In this document: piece by piece, positions 32,070 to 41,820 of the stretch | Numbering within the stretch: the first letter of the stretch is position 1 | Layout of the letters: each line of letters starts with the position of its first letter | From: Zopfochytrium polystomum | Taxonomy: Eukaryota; Chytridiomycota; Chytridiomycetes; Chytridiales; Chytridiaceae | Assembly (NCBI GenBank): GCA_025765615.1 | Contig: JAIVFJ010000109.1 | Coordinates: 156,440-220,439, forward strand | Reading direction: 5' to 3' | Length of the DNA: 64,000 bases | Notes under the pieces: generated by a model | Databases searched by the model: none | What the model was told of the DNA's origin: nothing | Seen by the model: only the letters and a program-made list of their open reading frames with translations | Position numbers and translations under genes: made by a program

Positions 32070-32550
32070 GGGGGATGGGGTACCTGTCCTATCCCTCAAG
32101 TGAATTATTGTTTCTAATGCAATCATCACTCCTCTCAGTTCCTTGTGAGCCTTGTCCCGTCCTGCTCTGTTTCTGACACATCTCCTGCTAAGCCCCCTGA
32201 TGTTCACTGAGCCCACTCTTGCCTTTCACAATCTTGACATGGGCAGTAGCCTAATCTGACTTATCCCAACCCTCTGACTTTTCACAGCTGTTCCCCTCTC
32301 TTACTCAGACCTCCCTCAGACTTTGTTCTCCATTTTTTCTTGTTCCTGCCTTTGTCCCCTTCTCCTTTGATCATTGTGGCTTTATGTGCAGTGGAGATGC
32401 CTGATGACCCTGTAAGTCCGTAGTGCATGGGGTGGGTTTGCTGAGGTGATACCTGGACGTAGTCTATTACAGTTCACCGATGGCTCTTTCTCTTCCCACC
32501 AGCCCTTCAGGGCTAGAACAATGAAAAAAAAAATTGTTTGAAATAAAACG

Positions 32551-32716
32551 TTCTTATTCAGCGCCACTGTATTTCATTCCGCCAACTTATTTTTCTGCAT
32601 TCTGGATTTGATGTAACAAGAGCAGAGTTTAAAATATGTGCCGCAGTTGAGAGCAGTGCCCCGGCGCACTATGCCCGCCCCACAGATCTTTCCGTTAGGA
32701 CGAGACAAACCACTGT
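32551..32716. other. Spacer after the LINE right TSD
   Basis: The right TSD copy occupies 32535-32550. Nothing else is recognised before the small minus-strand frame. Confidence 0.4.
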
Positions 32717-32857
32717 TCAAGATAAAACAGGATGGCGCTGAGTGAGGGGACATGCCACGATGAGCTTGTGGCCGAGCTCGCTGGCCTTGTCCACCGCCCT
32801 GTGTGCCGCGTAGCTCAGCAGCCCGCCAAAGACGCCGAACACGGCAAAGAGGACCAT
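32717..32857 (-). CDS. Possible small hydrophobic protein (46 aa), unrecognised
   Basis: A minus-strand frame with ATG at 32857 and TGA at 32717-32719 reads MVLFAVFGVFGGLLSYAAH, then RAVDKASELGHKLIVACPL. One membrane segment (residues 2-19) is followed by an amphipathic helix, and third-position GC is high, as in nearby real genes. No family is recognised. It could also be an internal exon. Support is weak. Confidence 0.3.
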   Translation of the reverse strand: MVLFAVFGVFGGLLSYAAHRAVDKASELGHKLIVACPLTQRHPVLS

Positions 32858-33209
32858 TTATTATTATTATTTGAAAAGTGGCAAGTGCAAGAAGCAGAGC
32901 GTGTGTGTGTGTGCTTCTTTTTTTTTTTTTTTTTTCTCTTGTTTTTACTATTTTCTTTTGTGTTTGCTTTGTTAACTTTTTTTCTTCCTTTCCTTCCAAG
33001 TGCAAAAAGTTGCCAAGCACTTTGACCAAATGGGCGAATCTAGCTTCTCCGTCCCAACCAGTCCCACCCCAACGTGTTCACTCCCCCCTTCCCTTCCTTG
33101 CGATACCATCGTCCGCTTTACTTTCTTGCAGACTCCCTGTCACTCTCTGCAGGGGCTTGCCCCAAAAGCACCATGAACTTGAACTGTTCAGCGTTTATTT
33201 CCATGGATT

Positions 33210-34250
33210 TCAAATGATGCTACAGAACTGGCGGACAATGTCGGCAAGTTGATCGGGTGCCTCCCAATACACCATGTGTCCGCAGTCCAGCGACTGTCGA
33301 CTAAACGGTCATCTCCAAACGTCTGCTTCATATCTGCGATAATATCCTCCCGCACATAATCTTCGAACGCTGCTCGCACCAGCAACACCTTTGCCGGCCG
33401 CGGGGCCTCGTCGCGCGGCGGGTTCGGCACGTCGAGCGCCGCCACTTCGCTGATGCCGGCGATGATGGCGGTGGCGGACCAGCGGAAGCGGAACTTTTCG
33501 GCGTTGCAGTTGTACGGGTCGCGGAACTGTTCGAGGTGGTTCTCAATGTCGTTCTGGACAGCGGGATGGGGTCGGACGAGGGTTACGCCGTCGTTTCCGA
33601 AGCCGCCGGCGGCCGCGAGGGCGCTTTTGTGAAGAGATCGTGAGCGCTCGAGGGCGGCTTGTTCGACAGAGTCGAAAGCATTTTTTCTCGGATCCAAGAA
33701 GCTTTCGGCGAGTGCCGAAGCTTTCTGGACGGGCAGCTTCAGCTGCAGGGTAGCGGCACAAAAATTCTCTCGTTAAAAACAAAGCAAAAAAAAAAAAAAA
33801 ATTGCACTACTAAAAATCGCAAGGTCTTTCACTCACCCCAGGATCGACCAGAATGAGAGTGCGGACCAGCGCCGGGTGAGCCGCCCAAAAGTGGAGTGAC
33901 AGAAACCCACCAAAGCTGTGGCCAAGGAGGTCGACGGCAAAGTCCGCACCGGCGGCGGTGGCGGGCGGCGAGGACTCGCGGTAGGCATCAAGCGTTGCGG
34001 CTACGTCGCGAATGTGCTGGGCTACCGTCCACGGTGCGTCTCGGGTGGAGGCGCCGTGGCCTCGCAGGTCGACGGCGACGATGGTGCGCGCGGTGGGGAA
34101 GACGGGGTGGGCGGCCTGCACGTCGGCGAGGAACCGCCAGCGCAGGGCGTGGCCCTGGATGCCGTGGATGGCCAGGACCGGGTGGGCGGGCGTCGCGTCA
34201 GGGTTGAATACGTGGAAGCTGAGGACGGCGGCGGCGGCGGTGGCGTGCAT
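33210..34250 (-). CDS. Alpha/beta hydrolase (epoxide-hydrolase/lipase-like), 2 exons
   Basis: Exon 1 is 33837-34250 and exon 2 is 33210-33742, joined by an intron (33743-33836) with GTGAGT..CTGCAG at phase 0. Starting MHATAAAAVLSFHVF, the protein shows the oxyanion-hole HGIQG, VAVDLRGHGAS, the nucleophile elbow GHSFGG (catalytic serine), a variable cap and a last strand VLLVRAAFEDYV. The catalytic histidine motif LDCGHMVYWEAPDQLAD is present but one frame away: a single base is missing near 33290, between DDRLV and this motif. I treat it as one gene with a likely consensus error. Substrate cannot be told. It is transcribed divergently from nothing obvious; the PPR-like gene lies upstream on the same strand. 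Confidence 0.75.
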
Positions 34251-34598
34251 CAGGGATTGCCGAAATGGGTGAGTATTTGGCACTGCACTCACCCCTCGAT
34301 CCCGCAATTTTTACTTGACATATTCACTGGCAAACCTGACGCGCGTCAAAATTGCCAAACTGACGCGCGTTGTCTGGTCTGGCTCATTTGACAGAGCCGC
34401 GGCTGGATCAGTCACTGGACGCGTTCACGGTGCCACAAAAAAGGAATGCTCATAAACCCAAAGAGCATGGTGTGGGGTCGAACGGGATAACTTTTTCGAT
34501 CTCGAAGTGAGCTCGAGCGACAAGGCCCCTTCAGGTGCTCTACTTTGCGGTCGCCAACAATGGGAAGGTTTTTTCCCTCCAAGCTTTGATATGGCTTT
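34251..34598. other. Intergenic between two minus-strand genes
   Basis: No gene seen. GACGCGCGTCA and TGACGCGCGTTG at about 34338-34373 form a short repeated palindromic word that could be a regulatory site of the hydrolase gene; this is speculative. Confidence 0.35.
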
Positions 34599-37020
34599 TT
34601 ATAACCCGAAGCTTTCAGCTAAAACCGCGACCGCCGCCGCCTCCACCTCCTCCGCAAACCTCTCCGCCAACCGCACCCTGACAGTCCCACCCCCCTCCGC
34701 CCTCAACGCTTCGACAATCTCGCGGCACCGCTCCCGCGCCGCGGCAACCCTCGCCGGATCCCCGTCCCGCCCCCCGCAGCGCAGGGCGTCCGCCAGCGCG
34801 CCGAGCACCGACACACGGAACCGTTCGACGGCGCGCGCGGCGTCGCGGCGCCGCGGCCGGCCGTCGCGGGCAGCGTCATCGCACGCGCGCACGCCGAGCG
34901 AGTGCCATCGATCGACGCCGTCGAGGTCGCCGAGGCGTCCGCACGCCTCGACGCGGCGGCCGTAAGAGATCGGGTCGGGGGAGACAAGCGCCGACGTCGT
35001 GGCAGCGGTGGCATCGTCGCCGACGAGGCGGGCCCAGACAAGCGACGAGAGCGCGGCGCCGCTGCCCGCTGCCGGGGGTGCCGGCTCAGTCGCACTTTCG
35101 CCGCTGGCGGCGGCACGTGCGGCTGCCGCCTCCATCCTTGCGCCGAGCTTGAGCGCAACGTTTAAGAACGCCGTCCCCGTTGGGCCCGCGAACCACTGCG
35201 GGTCCGCCGCGTCGTCGTCGGTGCCATCAGGGAGCGTCGCCTCCACGATCGCTGCTGCGCCGTCAAGGTCGCCGCAATCAATCAGCGCGCCGACAGCTCT
35301 CGTCGCCAACACCACCCCAACGTCCCCCGGCTCCTGCTGGTTCTGCTCCCGCGCATCATCCTCAACCTCCCCAGCGTCGCCCGCCGGGGTGTACACCCAC
35401 CTGCCAGCCTCACCCCGCTTGCCCCTCCGCCTCGCCCCGATCTGCGCCACGAGTTCTGGGCTCGCGACGCCGGCCCACCCACGCGCCGACTCGTCCGCGG
35501 CCTCGGCGGCCCTGCGTCTGTTCTCCGCCTCGACCGCCGCGAGCACGCGTTCGGCGCGGAAGCGTGGGACGCCGCGGATCGGGTGGAGCACCCAGTCCGT
35601 GTAGAGCGCACGGACGGCCGCGGGGTCGCGGAGACGGGCGTACAGATCGATCGCGAGGACGTAGGTGGACGCGTCGGGGGGCGGGGTGACTGCGCGCGGG
35701 CCGGCGCTGCTTGCGACAATTGCGGTGGAGGCTGTTCCTGCGGCGGCCGTCTGACAGGGCCGGAAGGAGTATCCACTGCTCGAGCGCCTGCTTCGCGAGG
35801 GCGAGGTCGGAGTCGGTGGGCGGGACGGGAGTGTGACGGACAGCCGAATTGGCGCCGTCCTCTTCGTCGTCCTCGTCCTCGTCGGTTCGGATTTTCGGTC
35901 TTTGCGGAAGGCGGGGCCGGGGGTCGCCAAGGAACACTGCCTCCGAGATTGTTGTTGACATAATCCGTATGTAGCGGTTCGCGGCGTGAATGGACACGGG
36001 CAACGCGTTTCGAACGACCGACGCCCAGACCTCCTTCGCCAGCGCGCGGTCGCCACAGCGCTCGGCAACCGCAAGCACCGCCTCGTGAGAGTCTGCCGTC
36101 CATGGAATCGTGGACGCGAACGCGGTTCGCTGGTGTTGAGGCTGCAGCTTTGCGGCATCCGGAATCTCTGGGGCTGCGGATACGAGCGGAAGATGGCCCG
36201 CGGGGGAGCCAGCGATCTCGCCTGCGTTCGCTCGCGCAATGGCCTCTGCAAAACCCATCTCACCCGCAGCAGCGATGGCGGCCCCAGACGGCGCTCGCCA
36301 GATCGCGGCGATCGCGCGGTGGTACCTAACAGGATCGCTGATGAGGAGCCGGAGCATTGAGTGGTGGTCCACGTAGGAGAGGCGTTCCGCCAGGACCGGG
36401 TTCGTCGACAAGAACGTGTACACAACGAGCGCGTCGTGCACACGGCGGACAGACTGCAGGTGCCGCAGAACGGCAAGCTTATCGTACCCTGAGAGCAGGC
36501 GGAACCGCGAAAAGTCGATGGACTTGGTGAGCATCGCTGGCTCGGCCTGTCCGCGGACTTGCCTCGGGGCCAGTCGGGCAACGATTTGGCCAGGTGAGGG
36601 ATCTGCCGGGGGCGCTTCCCGCACTGCTCGTGGGCGCCGCTTTCCAGGCCGTTTCAGGATCGTTCCGGACTGCTCATCGTCGTCGCCGTATTGGTTGCGT
36701 GCACTTGTAGGTCGTAGGTAGAGGCTGTCGGAGTCAACATCGTCATCGTCGTCATGGCTGGTACTTCCATCCGACCGATTTGGAGACTTTGGAGCTCTTC
36801 GAAGCCAAGGTGAAGGGCCTTGTGGAGTGCGGGCGAGAGTTGACTTCTTTCTGCACGGCAGCAGGAGAAGTAAGGAGGGACCCGGCGATCGAGGGTTGCC
36901 TCTGCGCGAACAGGAACAGGCCGTAGCTGCAGTGGCCGCTGCTGCAGCCGCCGCTCCGAGGCCCGTTGATCGCTTCGTGCTTGCAGATCCGACTGCGATC
37001 GCGATCGCGATTGCCTTCAT
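34599..37020 (-). CDS. Large PPR-like protein, probably mitochondrial
   Basis: ATG at 37020 opens MKAIAIAIAVGSASTKRS, an Ala/Arg-rich, acid-free start typical of a mitochondrial presequence, followed by an acidic low-complexity linker. Helical-pair segments resemble pentatricopeptide repeats: LAVLRHLQSVRRVHDALVVY, ASTYVLAIDLYARLRDPAAV with RALYTDWVL, and PISYGRRVEACGRLGDLDGV. The frame changes once at about 35750-35775; upstream the protein ends ALEQWILLPALSD, downstream it resumes with ASTAIVASSAGPRAV and runs to TAA at 34599. Total is roughly 800 residues. PPR proteins bind organelle RNA. A degenerate copy of its 5' part lies at 23836-24382. The frame break could be a consensus error or an unseen intron. 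Confidence 0.6.
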
Positions 37021-38186
37021 CGAAATGGACGGTTTGACAAGGAAGCAACGGTGGGCGGAAGGTTGAAAGTGGAGCACGAACACCCTGTCGGACAAGCGAC
37101 GCGAGACGCGCTCGTTGGCACAAAAGGTCCGCGGCTTGCTGTCCAAATGACAGCAGCGCTGTCTTTCAACTGCGAGGGAGGTCAACAACTGTACCGATGG
37201 TTGGCTCGGGCGAGACACTGCGCCAGGCGGTCTGTCTTGCCCTCACAAAAAAAAAAAAATGCAGCAGCCCACCCGCAGACAGGCAGGGGAACCGTGCACA
37301 ACAAGCTGGATGAGTTGACGTCTGGTCAATCAGCGTGGAGGAACTTTAGTGTGCAAATGTCTGTGAATAGAACAATATGCCCTTGAGTACAACAAAAATA
37401 CTCAAAACATGAGTGAACTTAAATTTTTTCCTGCCTAGAAACTTCCTCTGACTTGAAGTTGCTGATGAAGTGGCGGAACGTTGCGGAGGGCTGACTCGGC
37501 TTCGAGGGATTCAGAAGAAATTTCTCTTACCATCCCTTTTGCCCCACAAACGCTGCTTTTGAGCAGCGGATCATATTTTTATTTCTTTCAGTCGTGGCAC
37601 GCAAATTCTGGCAAGGAAGAAACTGCTGGGCGAGAAGAAGGGCGCATTGAAGATGAAGGGACTGGGCGAACTCTTACCCCGGTCGTAGTGAACGGGCCGT
37701 GCGCGTCCCTTTCTGCCTCGCAGCTGATCTTCTTTATCCATCTCCTTGACTCGGTCAATCCGCTTGCTTCGTGTGGGCAAAGCCATCCGACTCCTCCTTG
37801 GAAGTGAGTCGCGTGGAATCCCCGCCGTGTTGACGCCTGCTGAAGTACAGTGTACGTGCGGCGTCTCTGCTAAGCCGCAATTGTTGGCACCGTTCTCCGC
37901 CAGCACCGGAATTTTCTTTGCCTTGACGGTCCAAGCAGCGGCACTGCCAGCAATCAACCCATCGGGATTGCCCAGGCAATGCGTCTCAGGCCTGCCTGCC
38001 TGGGCATTCCGCCGATTTGCTGATGTTGGGTGAGACACCGCCAGCAAGGCGCATTAGGTAATTAGGGAGTCTGTCTTCCCCCTCCCTACCAGCTGACAGA
38101 GCACGTATCATTGCGGACCAAGAACATCGTAATCAGACCCCCAAGAAGAATCAACTCCCCCAACTCTCATTCCCTCCCACCCCAGC
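37021..38186. other. Intergenic, no supported gene
   Basis: A minus-strand frame at 37571-38047 is open, with GNPDGLIAGSAAAW, but no family or start is recognised. An A-run of about 13 lies at 37246-37259. The last 60 bases form the 5' flank of the 7-TM gene. Confidence 0.35.
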
Positions 38187-39145
38187 ATGGCCGCCGACTT
38201 TTCGATTCCTGTCCTCATCTGCACTCTGATCGGCGCCCTCTACCTCTCGCTCCTGATCTCCATCTGCCTCGTGCTCCTGCGTCCCGCAGTAAAAGAACGG
38301 AATACTAGCCTCATATGGATCGCGGGATACTTGACCGCCTGGGCGGTCTTGCGCATCCTCTTCTACGCCAGCATCTTCCTGCTATTCACCTCCCTGAACG
38401 TTGTGGAACTCTACGAGTCGTACGCCGTCTTTGGCGCCCTCGCCGTGCTTCCAATCACTGCGGCCAACCTGCGACATTTCGCAATGATGTAAGGAAGCTT
38501 GCTTGCTTTGTTCCATCCACTAACGCCTTCTGTCGTCGCATTTCCCTTCGGCAGTCAAAATTTCAACACTGAGATGACCAGGCGGCGGGTTCAAACGGCT
38601 TTGGAGTGCCTTGTCGTTGTAGCTGGCGCTATCGGGGGTGATTGCGGCTTGGGTGATCGCCCGCAGACAAATGTATTACTCATCGACCCAGATCCCTGAG
38701 ACTGCGAGGGTCGTCCTCCATATAGCGGACTGGGCTCTCCTCCTGCTCAGCGCTGTGCCCCTCTTGACGTTCATCAACAAGCGTCCGGACATTGGAGCTG
38801 GCGTCGTCGTCACCGTAATGGTGCAGGCTCTCCTCCAGTGCGGCGAGATGGCTTGTAGGTTTCTTCTTCTCTGGCACTTTGGAGTTTGCACGCTTATCTT
38901 TCCCCGTCTCCCGTTTTGTCCGCTTTGCAGACAGCGTTTCCCGGGATTTGAATATTCGCATCGACAGCTTCATTGACGAAATCTTTTATGACCTCTTTCT
39001 CCTGATGTTGTCGGAGGTGATCATCGTCATCATCTTTTTGGCTCGCCGTCGCGGATTCCTCTTCGTCCTGCACGGGCAGGCGGCCAAAGACGAAACGCAC
39101 ATTCAGCTGGAAGAGTTACCAAGCGGTCAATCGGAGTGGAAGTAA
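38187..39145 (+). CDS. Seven-transmembrane protein, 3 exons
   Basis: Exons 38187-38488, 38555-38854 and 38931-39145 join in phase (GTAAGG..GGCAG and GTAGGT..TGCAG). Seven hydrophobic segments are visible: VLICTLIGALYLSLLISICL, WIAGYLTAWAVLRILFYAS, AVFGALAVLPITAANLR, LECLVVVAGAIG with VIAAWVIA, ADWALLLLSAVPLLTFI, GVVVTVMVQALLQCG and LFLLMLSEVIIVIIFLA. A short polar C-terminus (KDETHIQLEELPSGQSEW) probably faces the cytosol. The fourth segment is broken by one extra G in the run 38634-38638, which I take as a consensus error. The topology fits a GPCR-like or other fungal 7-TM protein, but no diagnostic motif is seen. Confidence 0.7.
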
Positions 39146-39721
39146 AATAAGTCAAGTCTTCCATTGTAGTTGGAGGAATTTCAAACTACAAGTTTCCGTG
39201 TTGCTCAAAGAAGAATAACAAAAAAACGAGCGCATCCAAACGAGGGCCGACTTTCTTTCACTTTTCGCTCCCTCAAACTGGCTGTGAAACTCAACGACAC
39301 TAAAGGCAGTACCGGCGTCTCGGTGGAGCAGTGGAGCTCAAGAGTCATTGCCTCCACCGTGCAGTTGGTTTGCAGCAACGACGACGAAGAAGTGGGACAG
39401 TCGAAAGGGGGCACTGGCGAAAGCGGGGAAGTCTTTCAAGTTTTATAATTCACTCTCTTGATCCGTGCGTGGGTTTGGAGGAAAAAACCAATGAAAAATG
39501 CGGAAAACTATCAATGGGCGTGATTTACACCGCCGGCCGTACATAACGGTCGTGCAAATCCTCACGGAAAACCCTGAGGCGTGATCCATACCTCGAGCTT
39601 GTTACCGTTTCCCTGCAGCTGCTTGCTTTTCCCGGTGAAGCTGGAAAAATCCATCTTCGCGCGCGCGAGAGTACACGAGGGATCCCAGGACTCTTTCCAC
39701 CACCGCGTGATTTTTTCTGAC
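39146..39721. other. Intergenic, nothing recognised
   Basis: No supported gene in this stretch between the 7-TM gene and a WWKDSG-family fragment. Confidence 0.4.
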
Positions 39722-39925
39722 TCAACCCAGCTCCATGGAGCGCGACGAATACTTCAATCCAAGCAGGAGTTCGGTGCTGCCTTGGCGTGAGGTGGAGGCG
39801 CGGATGGGCTCGGCTTGGAGGAGGGGCAGCCGATAGAGGGTGGAGAGGTAGAAGGCATCCATCGCGGAGTTGATGGCGATGAGTGAGTGGCAGATGGAGA
39901 TGACAGCATCCGAGACCAGGAGCAT
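39722..39925 (-). pseudogene. Orphan N-terminal domain of the WWKDSG family (copy H)
   Basis: ATG at 39925 gives MLLVSDAVISICHSLIA, then MDAFYLSTLYRLPLLQAEPI. This lines up with the family N-terminus (DVAIAICxxx, DRFAVASLFRLPRIQA). The frame stops at 67 residues without any repeat unit. It lies about 185 bases past the end of copy I, on the same strand. It could be a short protein made of the N-terminal domain only, or the remains of a deleted gene. Confidence 0.45.
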
Positions 39926-40109
39926 GATTGGCTGAGAATGGTGGAATACGAAAAATCGATGGAACTACGCTAGTCTATTTAATAGCAGCGAAAACTAAAC
40001 ACAGAGCAGCTTCCCCAACACCAGAGTCCCCTTTGTCTTGGATTGCGCTGTCAATTCGTACCTCTTCCTCGGTCCGTCTCCTGATAGTTTCGATTCAAAT
40101 CCAATCGCA

Positions 40110-41333
40110 TTAATTGTCCTCCTCGTCAACCTCGTACCAATGCTGCCTCGGGTTTCCGGAGCTCTCGATCGCCACCCCTTGCTCCCTCCACCACCGCACC
40201 GTTTCAGCAAGCTTCTGCGCCGTCATTGGGAGGCACCACTTGAGCATGTAGCCCCGGTAGCGCATTTCCAATCCGCTGTCTTTCCACCACTGCAGAACGT
40301 CGATCATGCACCTCGACGTCGCGGCGTGCATCGCGCCGACCGAGTACTTGAGCTCGAGCCCGCTTCTCTTCCACCACTCGAGGACGGCAATGCGGCCGCT
40401 TCCGCTGGCGCCGTCCATAGCGAGGTCCGTGTAAGAAAGCGGCGCGCGCGACCGGGACTTCCACCACTCGAGGACATGGACGTGCCCGCGTTCGCTGGCG
40501 GCATCCATGGCGTCGCTCGAGTATGAGAACCCGCCGTTTCCGACGGCGGCGCCGTACTCGCGCCACCACTCGAGCACCTCAATGTGCCCGCCGTAGCTCG
40601 CCACGCCGACGGCGTCGCTCGAGAAGAGCATCTCTAGCCCGCTGTCGCGCCACCACTGGAGCACGTCGACCCGTCCGTGCTCGCTGGCATCGTCCAGCGC
40701 GCTCTCAGAGTACTTGAGCACGACGCCATCGTCACCCGCCGCGGCGACTTTCCACCACTGCAGGACGTCGATGCGGCCGTTCGCGCTGGCGGCGTTGACG
40801 GCGGTGTTCGAGTACCGAAGCTGGACCAGGCCGAGACGAAAGTTGCGGAGCCACCAGTCGAGGACGGGGATGTGGCCGTTGGCGCTGGCGCCGTTGACGG
40901 CGGCGCTGGTGTACAGCAGCGGCAGGTTGCTGCGGTGGAGCCACCAGTCGAGCACGGCGACGTGGCCAGCTTCGCTTGCGTGGTCGATCGCGGCGGAGGA
41001 GTACGACGAGCTCTTGGCAGTGGCGGGGGTCGTTACCCTGGATCCGTCGTCGCTGGGGGGGGTGGTGAGTGTGGAGCCGGCCGGCGCAGCCGCAACAGCG
41101 TGCGAGTTTAAAAGAAAGTCGAGCAGGGCCAGGTCGCCGCGGATGCTGGCGGTGTCCATTGGGCAGCGGTGGATGGCGTGGAGAGCATCGACCTGGGCGC
41201 GCGAGAGGCGGAGGAGGGTCGCGAGACGGAAGCGGTCCGGGTGCGGGGGAAGGTGGGCGAGGACCTCGAGGGCGACCGGGGCCGGCGGCGGCGGCGGCGG
41301 AAGGGAACCAGCCAGATCGCCCGGTGTCGTCAT
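40110..41333 (-). CDS. WWKDSG-family repeat protein (copy I), divergent member
   Basis: Intact 407-residue frame from ATG 41333. The N-terminus VALEVLAHLPPHPDRFRLA followed by LLRLSRAQVDALHAI is the clearest F-box-like form of the family domain. About nine units follow with the looser core VLDWW or VLEWW (for example VLDWWLHRSNLPLLYTSAAV, VLQWWRDSGLEMLFSSDAV). Unit lengths vary more than in the 2-16 kb cluster because of insertions such as AAAGDDGV. The last units are nearer the cluster type (LQWWKDSGLEMRYRG) and the end is a TVRWWREQG cap and an acidic tail. Coding GC is high. It is likely an older paralogue that did not take part in the homogenisation seen in the cluster (inference). Confidence 0.8.
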   Translation of the reverse strand: MTTPGDLAGSLPPPPPPAPVALEVLAHLPPHPDRFRLATLLRLSRAQVDALHAIHRCPMDTASIRGDLALLDFLLNSHAVAAAPAGSTLTTPPSDDGSRVTTPATAKSSSYSSAAIDHASEAGHVAVLDWWLHRSNLPLLYTSAAVNGASANGHIPVLDWWLRNFRLGLVQLRYSNTAVNAASANGRIDVLQWWKVAAAGDDGVVLKYSESALDDASEHGRVDVLQWWRDSGLEMLFSSDAVGVASYGGHIEVLEWWREYGAAVGNGGFSYSSDAMDAASERGHVHVLEWWKSRSRAPLSYTDLAMDGASGSGRIAVLEWWKRSGLELKYSVGAMHAATSRCMIDVLQWWKDSGLEMRYRGYMLKWCLPMTAQKLAETVRWWREQGVAIESSGNPRQHWYEVDEEDN

Positions 41334-41820
41334 TGGGCGGTCAAAGGGACACTTTCTGACTTTGACACGGCAGGGTGGAGGGTGTGGCGGGAAAAGAAAG
41401 AAAATGCTTGCGTACTTCGCTCGAACGCCCTACTCTGCCGTTGTTACCAAGCGCCCAGGCAAGCCACATATGCCTGGGCGAAATTCGGAGGCATTCGGGT
41501 TCGCTTGTCCCCAGCATCGCGAGGCCTGTAGTCTCTCCGCACAGCGTTGAAAAGAAGCTGACACGATCCTATCTCCGCTGAAATTACCCGCCGGTTGGAA
41601 CTCGAGGACCTCAGAGATCTGGTTTTCTTGTGAGGGTGGACTTCTAAGCGGCATACGGAACCCCAGTAGGAACGTAGAGCTTCCCAGACGGAACAAAAGA
41701 GAACGACAACAATCATGAATCGAGAGTTGGGGAAAAGAAAAGATTCGCTTTCTGCCCCATGACTGCGCCGCACAATTCATAACGCTGCGAGGCCCGTCGC
41801 ATTGCCACCACCTTCTGCAC
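41334..41820. other. Intergenic between divergent repeat genes
   Basis: Copy I and the F-box/ankyrin gene diverge from this stretch of about 490 bases, so it should hold both promoters. No TATA-like element stands out. Confidence 0.4.

Larger units (their letters stand above)
31873..32178 (+). mobile_element. Solo LTR, 306 bp, with perfect 5-bp TSD
   Basis: Starts TGTTATGAATC and ends TTTCTGACA (TG..CA ends). It is flanked directly by CATCT on the left (31868-31872) and CATCT on the right (32179-32183), the 5-bp duplication expected from LTR-retrotransposon integration. It contains an array of heat-shock-type GAA/TTC pentamers (31892-31953) and a TATA box (TATAAA 32064-32069). No internal element sequence is present, so it is the product of LTR-LTR recombination. 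It interrupts the LINE fragment and is therefore younger than it. Confidence 0.85.
30538..32534 (+). mobile_element. 5'-truncated LINE (non-LTR) retrotransposon fragment carrying a solo LTR
   Basis: The insertion is bounded by 16-bp TSDs and ends on the right with a run of 10 A residues (32524-32533). About 30600-30740 encodes the end of a LINE-type RNase H (WVHGHNSEIAGNERADKLAS), and 31085-31190 a CxxxC..H..C-like zinc motif (LCHRCHH, IEHVWQCPAAADS). The 3' end, CAGGGCTAGAACAATGAAAA, matches the ends of the tiny insertion at 60005-60064. Stop codons and shifts interrupt all coding parts. A solo LTR was later inserted at 31873-32178. The element lies in the 3' untranslated region of the GTPase gene in the same orientation. 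Confidence 0.85.

Noticed and set aside
37571..38047. Minus-strand frame with GNPDGLIAGSAAAW
   Set aside because: No ATG in a sensible place and no recognisable domain; too little support to call.
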